Positions 26,531 through 34,653 of a stretch of DNA of 64,000 nt are shown one piece after another. The stretch lies in contig NZ_LS483364.1 in the NCBI RefSeq assembly GCF_900475275.1, positions 744,001 to 808,000 on the forward strand. The letters run 5' to 3'. Made by a program: the position numbers and the translations under genes. Source of the stretch: Streptococcus sanguinis (GTDB lineage Bacteria > Bacillota > Bacilli > Lactobacillales > Streptococcaceae). A model generated the notes under the pieces. That model worked only from the letters and a program-made list of their open reading frames with translations, made no database searches and was not told the DNA's origin. Positions within the stretch are counted from its first letter, which is position 1; every line of letters starts with the position of its first letter.

Positions 26531-26665
26531 ATATAAAAATAAGACTTCGGAGCAAATGGAGATGTGGAAAGCCATATCAGGGAATCTATCTCTGCTTTGA
26601 GGAAATAAAAAAAAGATTGAGCAGGAAAACTGCTGAAATTTTAAATTTAAGAGAGGAGAAAGTAC

Positions 26666-27523
26666 ATGACTTTTGAATATGAAAGCAAGATTTATCTAGG
26701 AGAGGTGGCACTTTATGTGGCCGATTTAGCAAGACAAAAGGACTTTTATCAGCGAGTTTTAGGGCTGGAACTTTTGGAAGAGCAGGACGGACAGGTGGCT
26801 TTGGGCAGGGACGGACAAGTGCTGGTGAGACTCTTAGCGACCAATGACCAGCAGTCCGTAAAGTCGGCTTACGGCCTTTATCATCTGGCACTTTTGCTTC
26901 CAAGCCGTCAAGCCTTAGCGGATATCCTGAAGCATTTATCCGAAAATAAAGTTCCTATGGTCGGAGGAGCCGACCACGGTTATAGTGAAGCCATTTATCT
27001 GGAGGATCCAGAAGGCAATGGCATTGAGCTTTATCGGGACAAACCTCAGGCTGATTGGGATATTCGAGAAGATGGCCGCATTATCGGAGTGACGGAAGCA
27101 CTTGCGGCTCAAGAAATCTATGAACTCGGTCAGGAAATCCAGCCGTTTAGTATTGCTGAAGGCACTCGTATGGGCCATGTCCACCTGTCTGTGAAAAATA
27201 GCAGAGCAGCCAGTCATTTTTACCAAAAACTTCTAGACTTGGATGACAAATTTTCTGTACCTTCTGCTAGCTGGCTGGCATCAGGGAACTACCATCATCA
27301 TTTAGCCGTCAATGAATGGGGAGGTTCTCACTTGAATCATCGCCAACCGAAGCAACTGGGACTAGCCTATTTTGAGGCGCAAGTAGAAGGAAAAGAAGAC
27401 CTAGTAGCTATTTATGAAAATGCTCTGGACTTGCAGGCACCAGTCCGATGGATTAGCTCCCAAGAGCTGGAAGTCACAGACCCAGATGGGATTGTGGCAA
27501 AAATTAAGACAAGAGTGGTATAA
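26666..27523 (+). CDS. Two-domain VOC protein, catechol-2,3-dioxygenase-like
   Basis: Vicinal-oxygen-chelate protein of 285 aa with two glyoxalase/dioxygenase modules (about 8-130 and 165-280). Signature stretches are YLEDPEGNGIELYRD and the GHVHLSVKN start of the second module. The size and layout match the CatE/YfiE group of Bacillus, which act on catechol or quinone-type compounds. GAGAGGAG precedes the ATG. A leader of about 150 nt with a possible 14-codon ORF separates it from its promoter. The neighbouring Rrf2 gene suggests stress-inducible control; substrate not provable here. Confidence 0.85.
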   Translation: MTFEYESKIYLGEVALYVADLARQKDFYQRVLGLELLEEQDGQVALGRDGQVLVRLLATNDQQSVKSAYGLYHLALLLPSRQALADILKHLSENKVPMVGGADHGYSEAIYLEDPEGNGIELYRDKPQADWDIREDGRIIGVTEALAAQEIYELGQEIQPFSIAEGTRMGHVHLSVKNSRAASHFYQKLLDLDDKFSVPSASWLASGNYHHHLAVNEWGGSHLNHRQPKQLGLAYFEAQVEGKEDLVAIYENALDLQAPVRWISSQELEVTDPDGIVAKIKTRVV

Positions 27524-27558
27524 TAAGGCGTATCAAGAAGCTAGAAGAAAGAAAAAAT

Positions 27559-28062
27559 ATGTACAAGACTTATTATACATCGCCGATTGGCCGGATTCTT
27601 ATCTTGACAGACGGAAATGCCTTGTTGGGGCTTTGGCTGGAGGGCCAGAAATATTTTGGAGCAGGCTATGATCTGGAGCAAGCGCAACAGGGAGAGACAG
27701 AAGTCAGCCGACGCGTCTTTGCTTGGTTGGATGCTTATTTTAAGGGAGAAAATCCTGCGACAGATGAGATTCCATTGGCACCTCAAGTAACTGAGTTCAG
27801 AAGCAAGGTTCTGACAGTGCTGCAGAAGATTCCTTATGGACAAACGTCTACCTATTCAGACATTCTACGAGAATTACAAGCTGAGTACGGTAAGATTGGC
27901 TCGGCTAGAGCAGTCGGTGGTGCCATCGGCCATAATCCTATTTCACTACTGATTCCCTGTCACCGGATTGTCGGAAGCGACGGCAAGCTGACCGGCTATG
28001 CAGGCGGTCTTGATAAAAAATCCTTTCTACTGAAGTTGGAGGCGGGGGAGAAGACTGAATAA
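27559..28062 (+). CDS. ogt: Methylated-DNA--protein-cysteine methyltransferase
   Basis: Suicide DNA-repair protein removing O6-alkyl groups from guanine, 167 aa. The active-site motif IPCHRIVGSDG has the acceptor Cys at about residue 134, and the recognition-helix region GSARAVGGAIGHNP precedes it. The ribosome site is weak, so it may be translated from the VOC transcript. It ends before a plausible terminator. All family hallmarks are present. Confidence 0.95.
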   Translation: MYKTYYTSPIGRILILTDGNALLGLWLEGQKYFGAGYDLEQAQQGETEVSRRVFAWLDAYFKGENPATDEIPLAPQVTEFRSKVLTVLQKIPYGQTSTYSDILRELQAEYGKIGSARAVGGAIGHNPISLLIPCHRIVGSDGKLTGYAGGLDKKSFLLKLEAGEKTE

Positions 28063-28077
28063 ATCTTTCTACTCAAG

Positions 28078-28108
28078 ACTTTTATCATTTTACTGGTGAG
28101 AGTTTTTT
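28078..28108 (+). terminator. Terminator after ogt
   Basis: ACTTTTATCA (28078-28087) pairs with TGGTGAGAGT (28094-28103) with three G-T pairs, then a T run. Confidence 0.55.
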
Positions 28109-28125
28109 GCTTGCATTAATAAACT

Positions 28126-28168
28126 AAAAATCCCCTTTGTCACTTACAGCAGCTGACAAGGGGGTTTT
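28126..28168 (-). terminator. Terminator of the siderophore uptake operon
   Basis: CCCCTTTGTCA-type arm (28132-28142) pairs with TGACAAGGGG (28154-28163); the minus-strand side ends in a T run. It may also act on the plus strand. Confidence 0.7.
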
Positions 28169-28171
28169 CCA

Positions 28172-28864
28172 TTAGTCGATATGCCATTGTGTGGCCAGCC
28201 AGTCGGCAAAGGCAGCATAGCGCTCTTTGAGGGCTTCATGATGCCCATAAGAATCAAAGACGGAGTATGTGGCAAGGATTTCTTTCTGAATCAAGCGATG
28301 AATTTCTGCAGCATAAAAAGGAGCTTTGGAAAGTCGGTTTGAGTGATTCGCGCCTTCAGTCTTTCCATTCTGCAAATAAACCAGACAGTCCTTATTTTTC
28401 AAGTCCTGTGTTCGGCAATAGTCGGTAAAACCTGGGTACCAAAAGGAACCGCAGATAGAAAAAACACAGGGGACCTCGCAGCCGCTATAGAGACTGTAAA
28501 CAGCTGCTAGTCCACCGAGAGAGTAGCCACCATAGGCAATTCTCTTGTCATCCAGTAGGTAGTGCTGTCTGATTTCTGCTAATATATCGTTGAATAGTTT
28601 CTGATGATAGCTATTCGCTTCGCCGCCAAAATTAGGATTGCCAGGCTTTAGAGCATTGGCTTTCCAGGGTGTATAATCGTCCAGCCTGTTGTTTGATATC
28701 AGTCCAATCAAGATTACCGATGAAGAAAGCCTGCTCAGGTAGTTTATCTTTCCATCATTTAGTAAGATTGCTGGATAAGGTCGTGATTTGTCATAATCCT
28801 GAGGCAGGGCAATATTGACAGTGATCCCATCCCAGACAAAGGTCTTATTTATTGACAAAGTCAT
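28172..28864 (-). CDS. Alpha/beta esterase, putative siderophore esterase (IroE/BesA-like)
   Basis: PF00756-type esterase of 230 aa. The nucleophile elbow is GGYSLGG (Ser about 114), and a C-terminal GHHE (about 208-211) provides the likely catalytic His. No signal peptide is visible, so it should be cytoplasmic. It overlaps the 3' end of the binding-protein gene by 20 bases and is the last gene of an iron-siderophore-type ABC operon. Cytoplasmic esterases in such operons (BesA, Fes, IroE) hydrolyse imported ferric trilactone siderophores. That role is inferred from fold and context. Confidence 0.82.
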   Translation of the reverse strand: MTLSINKTFVWDGITVNIALPQDYDKSRPYPAILLNDGKINYLSRLSSSVILIGLISNNRLDDYTPWKANALKPGNPNFGGEANSYHQKLFNDILAEIRQHYLLDDKRIAYGGYSLGGLAAVYSLYSGCEVPCVFSICGSFWYPGFTDYCRTQDLKNKDCLVYLQNGKTEGANHSNRLSKAPFYAAEIHRLIQKEILATYSVFDSYGHHEALKERYAAFADWLATQWHID

Positions 28865-29873
28865 TGATTTTCTCGAGTGAGTCGATTACAGTAGGACCAT
28901 AATCCATGAACTCATCATAGGAGATGGTCATGATTTTCTGATTTTTGACCGCTGGGACATCCTCCAGAACGGGATTGGCTTTCATTAGATCAACTGCTTG
29001 TTCATCCATGGCCTTGTTCCGGTCGCTGGTTACGTAGATGATGACTTCTGGATCCATAGAGACCAGATTTTCCAAGGTCAAGTCAGAGGTTCCGGTCGCT
29101 ACATTGGTATAGCCGAGCTGGTTAAGCAAGCTCTCCTGCAGGGCAGATTTATAAGCACCGAAAGTCTCATCGTTGTAGGCACACATGATGAGTGCTTTTT
29201 TCTTTTCGCCTTGGCTAGCCTTATTGGTCTTCTTGACAGTGTCAATTCTTGTCTGCAGCTGGTCAGCATACTGATTGGCCTTGTCTTGAACGTTAAAGAT
29301 GGTTCCTATATTCTTGACATCTTCAACGATATTTCCTAGGTCTTGCTTGGTATTAGACAGGGAAGCCTTCTGTGTGTAGACAGGGATTTTGTTTTCATTC
29401 CAGGCACTGACTGTTCCCAGAGACTTCTCGGAAAACATCATGTTTCGGCCAAGAAGAGCGTCTGGCTCATAAGATAGCACAGTTTCCTGTGATACGGTTT
29501 TCTTGTCGCCGACTTGCGGAATGGTGGCAATATCAGCCTTGTATTTATCTGTGACATCGTTGTCTGGATTGAGCATACCAGCGATCTTGTCTTTCAATCC
29601 TAGTTCAATCAAGATTTCGGTCGTCGAAAGGTTATTGGTGATGACCTTTTCCGGTGCCTTTTCAAAGATCTGATCAATCTCCTTGCCTTCGGCATCGTAA
29701 GTTTTGATTGTCACTGGATATTTTGTCTCTGCTGTGCTCTTTTTCGCGCTCTCTGTTTTGGAGGAAGATTGCGAAGTTGAGCTTTCTTTCGTACTTTCCT
29801 TAGATGAAGAATTGCAGGCTGCCATTGTCAGTGCAGCAGTTGCGACGAGTAAGATACTGAGTGTTTTTTTCAT
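28845..29873 (-). CDS. Iron-siderophore-type ABC transporter substrate-binding lipoprotein
   Basis: Periplasmic-binding-protein-like lipoprotein of 342 aa (TroA/FepB-type fold). The lipobox LTMAAC places the lipidated Cys at about residue 20, followed by a Ser/Lys/Glu-rich linker. Central features such as VITNNLSTTEILIELGL and YEPDALLGRN fit the ferric-siderophore/cobalamin binding group. The start has an AAAGGAAGG ribosome site. It lies between the ATPase gene and the esterase, pointing to siderophore uptake; a hemin or corrinoid ligand cannot be excluded from sequence. Confidence 0.9.
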   Translation of the reverse strand: MKKTLSILLVATAALTMAACNSSSKESTKESSTSQSSSKTESAKKSTAETKYPVTIKTYDAEGKEIDQIFEKAPEKVITNNLSTTEILIELGLKDKIAGMLNPDNDVTDKYKADIATIPQVGDKKTVSQETVLSYEPDALLGRNMMFSEKSLGTVSAWNENKIPVYTQKASLSNTKQDLGNIVEDVKNIGTIFNVQDKANQYADQLQTRIDTVKKTNKASQGEKKKALIMCAYNDETFGAYKSALQESLLNQLGYTNVATGTSDLTLENLVSMDPEVIIYVTSDRNKAMDEQAVDLMKANPVLEDVPAVKNQKIMTISYDEFMDYGPTVIDSLEKINDFVNK

Positions 29874-29928
29874 ATTGCCTTCCTTTCTTGGGCTTGGAGC
29901 TTGTATAGATAAAGCTGAAAACAGACTC

Positions 29929-30684
29929 TTATAGATATTGAATCATAGCCTGTCGATCCTTGGTCCAGATCACTTTGCTCTGAATACCGTAAACAGCTTG
30001 CAGTGAATCATGAGTGATGGTCTCCTTTGGAGCGCCTTGGTATGCAATCTCACCTCCCTTCATGAGGTACAAATAGTCTGAATACCGACAAGCCAGTTGG
30101 ATATCATGTAAAACAGCCAAAACATTGATGTTCAGGTCTTTGACGATACGCAGCATATCCAGCTGGTATTTGATATCCAGATGATTGGTCGGCTCGTCTA
30201 GGAGCAGTAGGCTTGGCTGTTGAGCCAAAGCGCGTGCCAGCAGGACTCTTTGCTTCTCACCGCCAGACAGGGATAAATAGGTGCGATCTCTCTTGGACAG
30301 CATGTCTACCTGACTCAAGGCATGACGGACAAGGGCGTAGTCTTTTTCGCTCTCTTTTTGAAAAAGGGACAGATGCGGCGTCCTGCCCAGCATGACGATT
30401 TCTTGGACGGTGCAGTCAAACTGGAGATGGTTAAACTGAGTTACAACGGCTATTTTCTGGGCAGCTTTTTTTATGCGGATCTGTTCAAGTGGCCTTCCGT
30501 CTAGATAAATGTTCCCGCTGTCAGGTTTGATTTGGCGGTAGATGGTTTTGAGCAGACTAGTTTTGCCGCTTCCGTTGGGCCCTAAAATGGTGTGAAACTG
30601 ATTTCCCTCGACCTTGAGCGAAATTCCTTTTAAGATCTCTTTTTGGCCGACAGCATAGTGGATATTTTGGCAAGTTAGATCCAT
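29929..30684 (-). CDS. FecE-type ABC transporter ATP-binding protein
   Basis: ATPase of a siderophore-type importer, 251 aa. Walker A GPNGSGKTS is at about 36-44, the signature LSGGEKQR at about 137-144 and Walker B LLLLDEPTNHLD follows. It starts one base after the permease stop. The partner permease and binding protein flank it. No second permease gene is present, so the permease would work as a homodimer. Confidence 0.94.
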   Translation of the reverse strand: MDLTCQNIHYAVGQKEILKGISLKVEGNQFHTILGPNGSGKTSLLKTIYRQIKPDSGNIYLDGRPLEQIRIKKAAQKIAVVTQFNHLQFDCTVQEIVMLGRTPHLSLFQKESEKDYALVRHALSQVDMLSKRDRTYLSLSGGEKQRVLLARALAQQPSLLLLDEPTNHLDIKYQLDMLRIVKDLNINVLAVLHDIQLACRYSDYLYLMKGGEIAYQGAPKETITHDSLQAVYGIQSKVIWTKDRQAMIQYL

Positions 30685-30685
30685 T

Positions 30686-31732
30686 TCAGCTACTTACCTC
30701 CTTTCTGCTTTTGGCAACAATGTAGATGAAGAAGGGGGCGCCGACTAAAGCGGTGAAGATCCCAATCGGCAGCTCGGCATTTTTGACCAAAATTCGAGCT
30801 AAAACATCTGCCCAGACAAGAAAGATAGAGCCGAGCAGGGTAGCGATAGGAAAGAGCCTTTTGTAATTGGTACCGACTAATCTACGAGCAATATGCGGAG
30901 TGATTAGTCCGATGAAGCCGATAATACCGCAGCAGGCAACTAGCACCGCAGTCATGACTGCGACAACTGTGATATAGAGGAACCAGTAAAAACGCAGAGG
31001 GACTCCCAGTGTCAAAGCAGCTTCGTCCCCCATCATCATAGTATTGAAAATACGATACTGGGAACAGAAAAACAAAAAGGAGAGACCAACAACAAGAGCC
31101 GGCAAGGCTAAATCTGACCAAGAAGTTCCAGCCAGTGAGCCCATAGTCCAGAACTTAATCGTCATAAGGCTGTCAGCATTGGCACCGACGGAAATGATAA
31201 AGTTGGAAAAAGCGATAAAGAGGGCATTTACAACTGTTCCTGACAGAATCAGACTGCTTGTCGTCATTTTTCCCTGCATGGATGCGATAAAAAGGACCAC
31301 TGCCGATGCCAGAATGGCTCCTATAAAGGCGCCTGCGCCAGTAATGGATTTGAGGCCTAAGATAATGCTCAGTGTGGCTCCGAAGGTTGCACCCGCTGAA
31401 ATTCCCAGGATATAAGGCTCTGCGATGGGATTATTGACAGTAGATTGCATGACGCTGCCACAGACAGAAAGGCCAGCACCAGCTAGGATTCCCAAGAGCA
31501 CTCTTGGAACCCGCATGTTCCAAACAATCGCGATTGTGGACGGAGATAGTTTGCCTGTGCCAAGGGGAAATCCGAGTTTGCTGAAAATAATCTGGTAAGT
31601 GTCTTGTATATCAATAGTGACCGATCCCAAGGAGACAGCTAAAAAGAGAGAACAAGCCAGAAAAATGACGAGAAGCAAGAGCAGGCAGATATAGCGAGAA
31701 AATCCGTGATTTTCTGACTTTTTAAAGAGCAT
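30686..31732 (-). CDS. FecCD-type iron-siderophore ABC permease
   Basis: BtuC/FecCD family permease of 348 aa with about ten membrane helices. Family motifs seen include MRVPRVLLGILAGAGLSVCG (about 73-92), NPIAEPYILGISAGATFGA and GLITPHIARRLVG. ATG 31732 is chosen since AAGGAGG lies seven bases upstream on the minus strand; the longer frame from 31780 would put the start inside the promoter region. First gene of the operon permease-ATPase-binding protein-esterase. Confidence 0.93.
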   Translation of the reverse strand: MLFKKSENHGFSRYICLLLLLVIFLACSLFLAVSLGSVTIDIQDTYQIIFSKLGFPLGTGKLSPSTIAIVWNMRVPRVLLGILAGAGLSVCGSVMQSTVNNPIAEPYILGISAGATFGATLSIILGLKSITGAGAFIGAILASAVVLFIASMQGKMTTSSLILSGTVVNALFIAFSNFIISVGANADSLMTIKFWTMGSLAGTSWSDLALPALVVGLSFLFFCSQYRIFNTMMMGDEAALTLGVPLRFYWFLYITVVAVMTAVLVACCGIIGFIGLITPHIARRLVGTNYKRLFPIATLLGSIFLVWADVLARILVKNAELPIGIFTALVGAPFFIYIVAKSRKEVSS

Positions 31733-31785
31733 CCAGACCTCCTTAACAGCAAAGATTAGAATTTTTAGACAATTTTTCATAAAAA

Positions 31786-31814
31786 ATTATAACATTTTTA
31801 AATCAGAAGGGCAA
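31786..31814 (-). promoter_or_regulatory. Promoter of the siderophore uptake operon
   Basis: On the minus strand: -35 TTGCCC (31809-31814), 17-bp spacer, extended -10 TGTTATAAT (31786-31794). Confidence 0.6.
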
Positions 31815-32004
31815 GAAGGGATAAAAACCTCTGATATGATAAGGATTTGTGATTCTTTCTCTTCTCAATGATGAAATCATCTTGCTAGTGTAAAAACTGT
31901 TTAGTGCGGAGCAAAAGAGTTCTTCGGAAAGTCTCTGACAGACGACTTCATTGGAGGAAAAGCAGATGAACCTAAATGACTTGGTATAATTACTAGAAAA
32001 CAAG
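31815..32004. other. Gene-free stretch
   Basis: No frame with coding character. A ribosome-site-like GGAGG precedes a 7-codon frame (ATG 31966) that stops at once; I regard it as non-coding or a remnant. Confidence 0.45.
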
Positions 32005-32036
32005 AAAAAACGACAGAAAATTTTCTATCGTTTTTT
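32005..32036. terminator. Bidirectional hairpin terminator downstream of pepQ
   Basis: AAAAAACGA-C-AGAAAA pairs with TTTTCT-A-TCGTTTTTT with a single mismatch. T runs occur on either strand. Confidence 0.75.
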
Positions 32037-32050
32037 GAAATTATAAATGC

Positions 32051-32131
32051 TTAAGGACTAAGACAGCTATAACGATGTACAACAATGATAGCTCAAATAA
32101 CCAGAAGTCCTTTGCCAAGTCCAATAATCAT
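32051..32131 (-). pseudogene. Possible remnant of a 26-codon membrane peptide with in-frame TGA
   Basis: Downstream of pepQ on the minus strand, an ATG at 32131 opens a hydrophobic frame (MIIGLGKGLLVI) that meets TGA at 32093-32095 and continues as AIIVVHRYSCLSP to TAA. If the TGA replaced a sense codon, the product would be a one-helix peptide. There is no ribosome site, so it may be chance. Confidence 0.2.
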
Positions 32132-32159
32132 TCAAGACATAATATATGCTGATAAAATT

Positions 32160-33242
32160 CTATTCAAAATACAGTAAGTCCTTGCTAGTCTCGGTGAAGA
32201 GTTCAAAACCATTCTTAGTGACATAGCCGCAGTCTTCGATGCGGACACCGACCTTGCCAGGGATGTAGATACCAGGCTCAACAGAGAAGCACATGCCTTC
32301 TTCGATGACCATGTCGTTGCCCTCCATGATGGATGGAAATTCGTGAACATCCATACCGATACCATGGCCGAGGCGGTGATTGAAATACTCACCATAGCCA
32401 GCTTTTTCGATGACCTGTCGTGCTGCGCGGTCTACTTCATGAGCTGTGACCCCTGGCTTGATAAAGTCAAGAGCAGCTTGCTGGGCTTCCAATGTCAGAT
32501 GGTAGATATCCTTTTTGAACTGATCAGGTTGGCCAACAGCAACGGTCCGTGTCATATCACTGGCATAGCCATTGACCATGCAGCCAAGGTCAAAGAGCAG
32601 GAGGGCGTTATTTTCGACTTTATTTGCTCCGGGAATGCCATGCGGATTAGCTGCATTATTTCCCGTCAGGACCATGGTTTCAAAGCTCATCTCATAGCCT
32701 TCGCGCTTGATAGCAAAGTCAATCTGAGCGATGATATCCGTTTCGGTATTGTCCAGTGAAATATTGTCAAAACCGATATTAACAGCCTTATCAGCATATT
32801 GCCCAGCTACCAGCATTTTCTGAATTTCATCGGCAGACTTAATCAGGCGCAAGCGGTTGACGTAAGGAGTCAGGTTGGTAAATTCTGCACTATCAAAGAC
32901 AGTTTTCAATCCATGATATTTGGTCAAAATCAAGTTATCAAACTCAAGAGCGACAGTCTTGAAGGAGTGAGCCGGCAATGCAGCTTTAATCTTCTGCCAA
33001 GGATTTTCCGAGTCCATATAGCCAAGGACTGAAAAGGGAACAGCTCCTGAAGCACGCTCAACCTCTAGAGCTGGCACGAAGAGCAGGGGCTCATGGTCAG
33101 GATAGACAAACAAAAACATCTGCCGCTCATGCGGGTCGCTGTAAAAACCAGTCAGATAATTGATAGTGACTGGATCAGACAGAACAGCGGCATCTAGCTT
33201 CTCATTCTCGAGATAGTGGGTGATTTGTTGGATTTTTGTCAT
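32160..33242 (-). CDS. pepQ: Xaa-Pro dipeptidase
   Basis: M24 family metallopeptidase splitting dipeptides with C-terminal proline; 360 aa. An N-terminal creatinase-like domain is followed by the pita-bread domain with metal ligands in LLFDLGCMVNGYASDMTRT, GHGIGMDVHEFP, SVEPGIYIPG and VRIEDCGYV. ATG 33242 is favoured over GTG 33248 because AAGAAGG is better spaced. It is divergent from ccpA, the conserved arrangement of lactic acid bacteria, and probably shares control sequences with it. Confidence 0.95.
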   Translation of the reverse strand: MTKIQQITHYLENEKLDAAVLSDPVTINYLTGFYSDPHERQMFLFVYPDHEPLLFVPALEVERASGAVPFSVLGYMDSENPWQKIKAALPAHSFKTVALEFDNLILTKYHGLKTVFDSAEFTNLTPYVNRLRLIKSADEIQKMLVAGQYADKAVNIGFDNISLDNTETDIIAQIDFAIKREGYEMSFETMVLTGNNAANPHGIPGANKVENNALLLFDLGCMVNGYASDMTRTVAVGQPDQFKKDIYHLTLEAQQAALDFIKPGVTAHEVDRAARQVIEKAGYGEYFNHRLGHGIGMDVHEFPSIMEGNDMVIEEGMCFSVEPGIYIPGKVGVRIEDCGYVTKNGFELFTETSKDLLYFE

Positions 33243-33323
33243 GGTCACAACCTTCTTTCTATGCCTCTATTTTGGCAAAAAATGTCAAAAAAAGCAAGAC
33301 TTTTCAAAAACTTATCAAAATAC

Positions 33324-33352
33324 TTGAAAGTGTTTACAAGAAGTGATAAAAT
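33324..33352 (+). promoter_or_regulatory. ccpA promoter with near-cre
   Basis: -35 TTGAAA (33324-33329), 17-bp spacer, extended -10 TGATAAAAT (to 33352). 33324-33339 fits cre except that the central CG is TG. Further down, TGAAAA-N5-TTTTCA (33369-33385) is a second palindrome around CG. Confidence 0.6.
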
Positions 33353-33404
33353 GGTGAATGTAGGAAAGTGAAAACGATATTTTCAATAGAAGAAAGGAAA
33401 CTAT

Positions 33405-34409
33405 ATGAACACAGACGACACAGTAACGATTTATGATGTCGCCCGTGAAGCGGGAGTTTCGATGGCGACAGTCAGTCGAGTAGTGAATGGAAACAAGAAC
33501 GTCAAAGAAAACACACGTAAAAAAGTTTTAGAGGTCATTGATCGTCTTGACTATCGTCCAAATGCAGTGGCACGTGGATTAGCCAGCAAGAAGACTACAA
33601 CCGTCGGCGTTGTCATTCCAAATATTACCAATAGCTATTTCTCAACCTTGGCAAAAGGGATTGATGATATTGCCGAAATGTATAAATACAACATTGTCTT
33701 GGCTAACAGTGATGAGGATGATGATAAGGAAGTATCCGTTGTCAATACTCTCTTTTCTAAACAGGTGGATGGCATTATTTTCATGGGCTATCATCTGACG
33801 GAGAAAATTCGCTCAGAGTTTTCACGTTCGCGCACACCGGTCGTTTTGGCGGGTACTGTCGATGTGGAGCATCAGCTTCCAAGCGTTAATATTGACTACA
33901 AGCAAGCAACGGTTGATGCTGTAGAATTACTGGCTAAGCGCAATAAGAAAATTGCCTTTGTCAGCGGACCGCTTGTAGATGATATCAACGGGAAAATCCG
34001 TCTATCAGGCTATAAAGATGGCTTGAAGAACAAGAAACTTTCATACAGCGAAGGCTTGGTTTTTGAATCTAAATATTCTTATGATGATGGCTACCACCTC
34101 GCGGAGCGTGTCATTGCTTCCAAAGCAACTGCAGCTTTTGTCACAGGAGATGAACTGGCGGCAGGCCTCTTAAATGGTCTGTCTGATCAAGGTATCAAAG
34201 TTCCAGAAGATTTTGAAATCATTACCAGTGATGATTCGCAAGTCGCTCGTTTCACTCGTCCTAACCTCTCCACAATCGGTCAGCCCCTCTATGACATCGG
34301 CGCTATCAGTATGCGCATGCTGACTAAGATTATGCATAAGGAAGAATTGGAAGAACGCGAAGTTCTCCTAGCTCACAGCATTAGCGAGCGTAAATCAACT
34401 CGGAAATAA
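33405..34409 (+). CDS. ccpA: Catabolite control protein A
   Basis: LacI-family master regulator of carbon catabolite repression, 334 aa, acting with HPr-Ser-P on cre sites. The HTH TIYDVAREAGVSMATVSRVV is at residues 8-27, followed by the hinge helix YRPNAVARGLASKKT and the sugar-binding-protein-like core. AAAGGA precedes the ATG. Candidate target sites are present in this window upstream of ald and both C69 peptidase genes. It is divergent from pepQ. Confidence 0.97.
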   Translation: MNTDDTVTIYDVAREAGVSMATVSRVVNGNKNVKENTRKKVLEVIDRLDYRPNAVARGLASKKTTTVGVVIPNITNSYFSTLAKGIDDIAEMYKYNIVLANSDEDDDKEVSVVNTLFSKQVDGIIFMGYHLTEKIRSEFSRSRTPVVLAGTVDVEHQLPSVNIDYKQATVDAVELLAKRNKKIAFVSGPLVDDINGKIRLSGYKDGLKNKKLSYSEGLVFESKYSYDDGYHLAERVIASKATAAFVTGDELAAGLLNGLSDQGIKVPEDFEIITSDDSQVARFTRPNLSTIGQPLYDIGAISMRMLTKIMHKEELEEREVLLAHSISERKSTRK

Positions 34410-34512
34410 GCCGTGTCCGCCAGTCTGCTTAGGAACTTCTCTGAACTTGAAAAGCGTCTGAAGAGACTAAGTCAATGACTGCTTTAAGAGAGTTTCATGA
34501 TTATGAAGCGAG

Positions 34513-34538
34513 GCTGAGGTGTAGTACCTCAGCTTTTT
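34513..34538 (+). terminator. Terminator of ccpA
   Basis: GCTGAGGT (34513-34520) pairs with ACCTCAGC (34526-34533) over GTAGT; T run follows. Confidence 0.85.
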
Positions 34539-34653
34539 TGTGTTTCCGTTCAGCTAGAGCGTTTTCTATATGCTATCAGGCTTTGGATGGATTTTTTACC
34601 TCATTTGCCCTTGTGGTTTTCCTTTTTATTTGATTTTCGGTATAATAGGAAGT

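Noticed and set aside
31803-32003. 66-codon minus-strand open frame between the siderophore operon and pepQ
   Set aside because: No ribosome site, odd composition, overlaps promoter elements.
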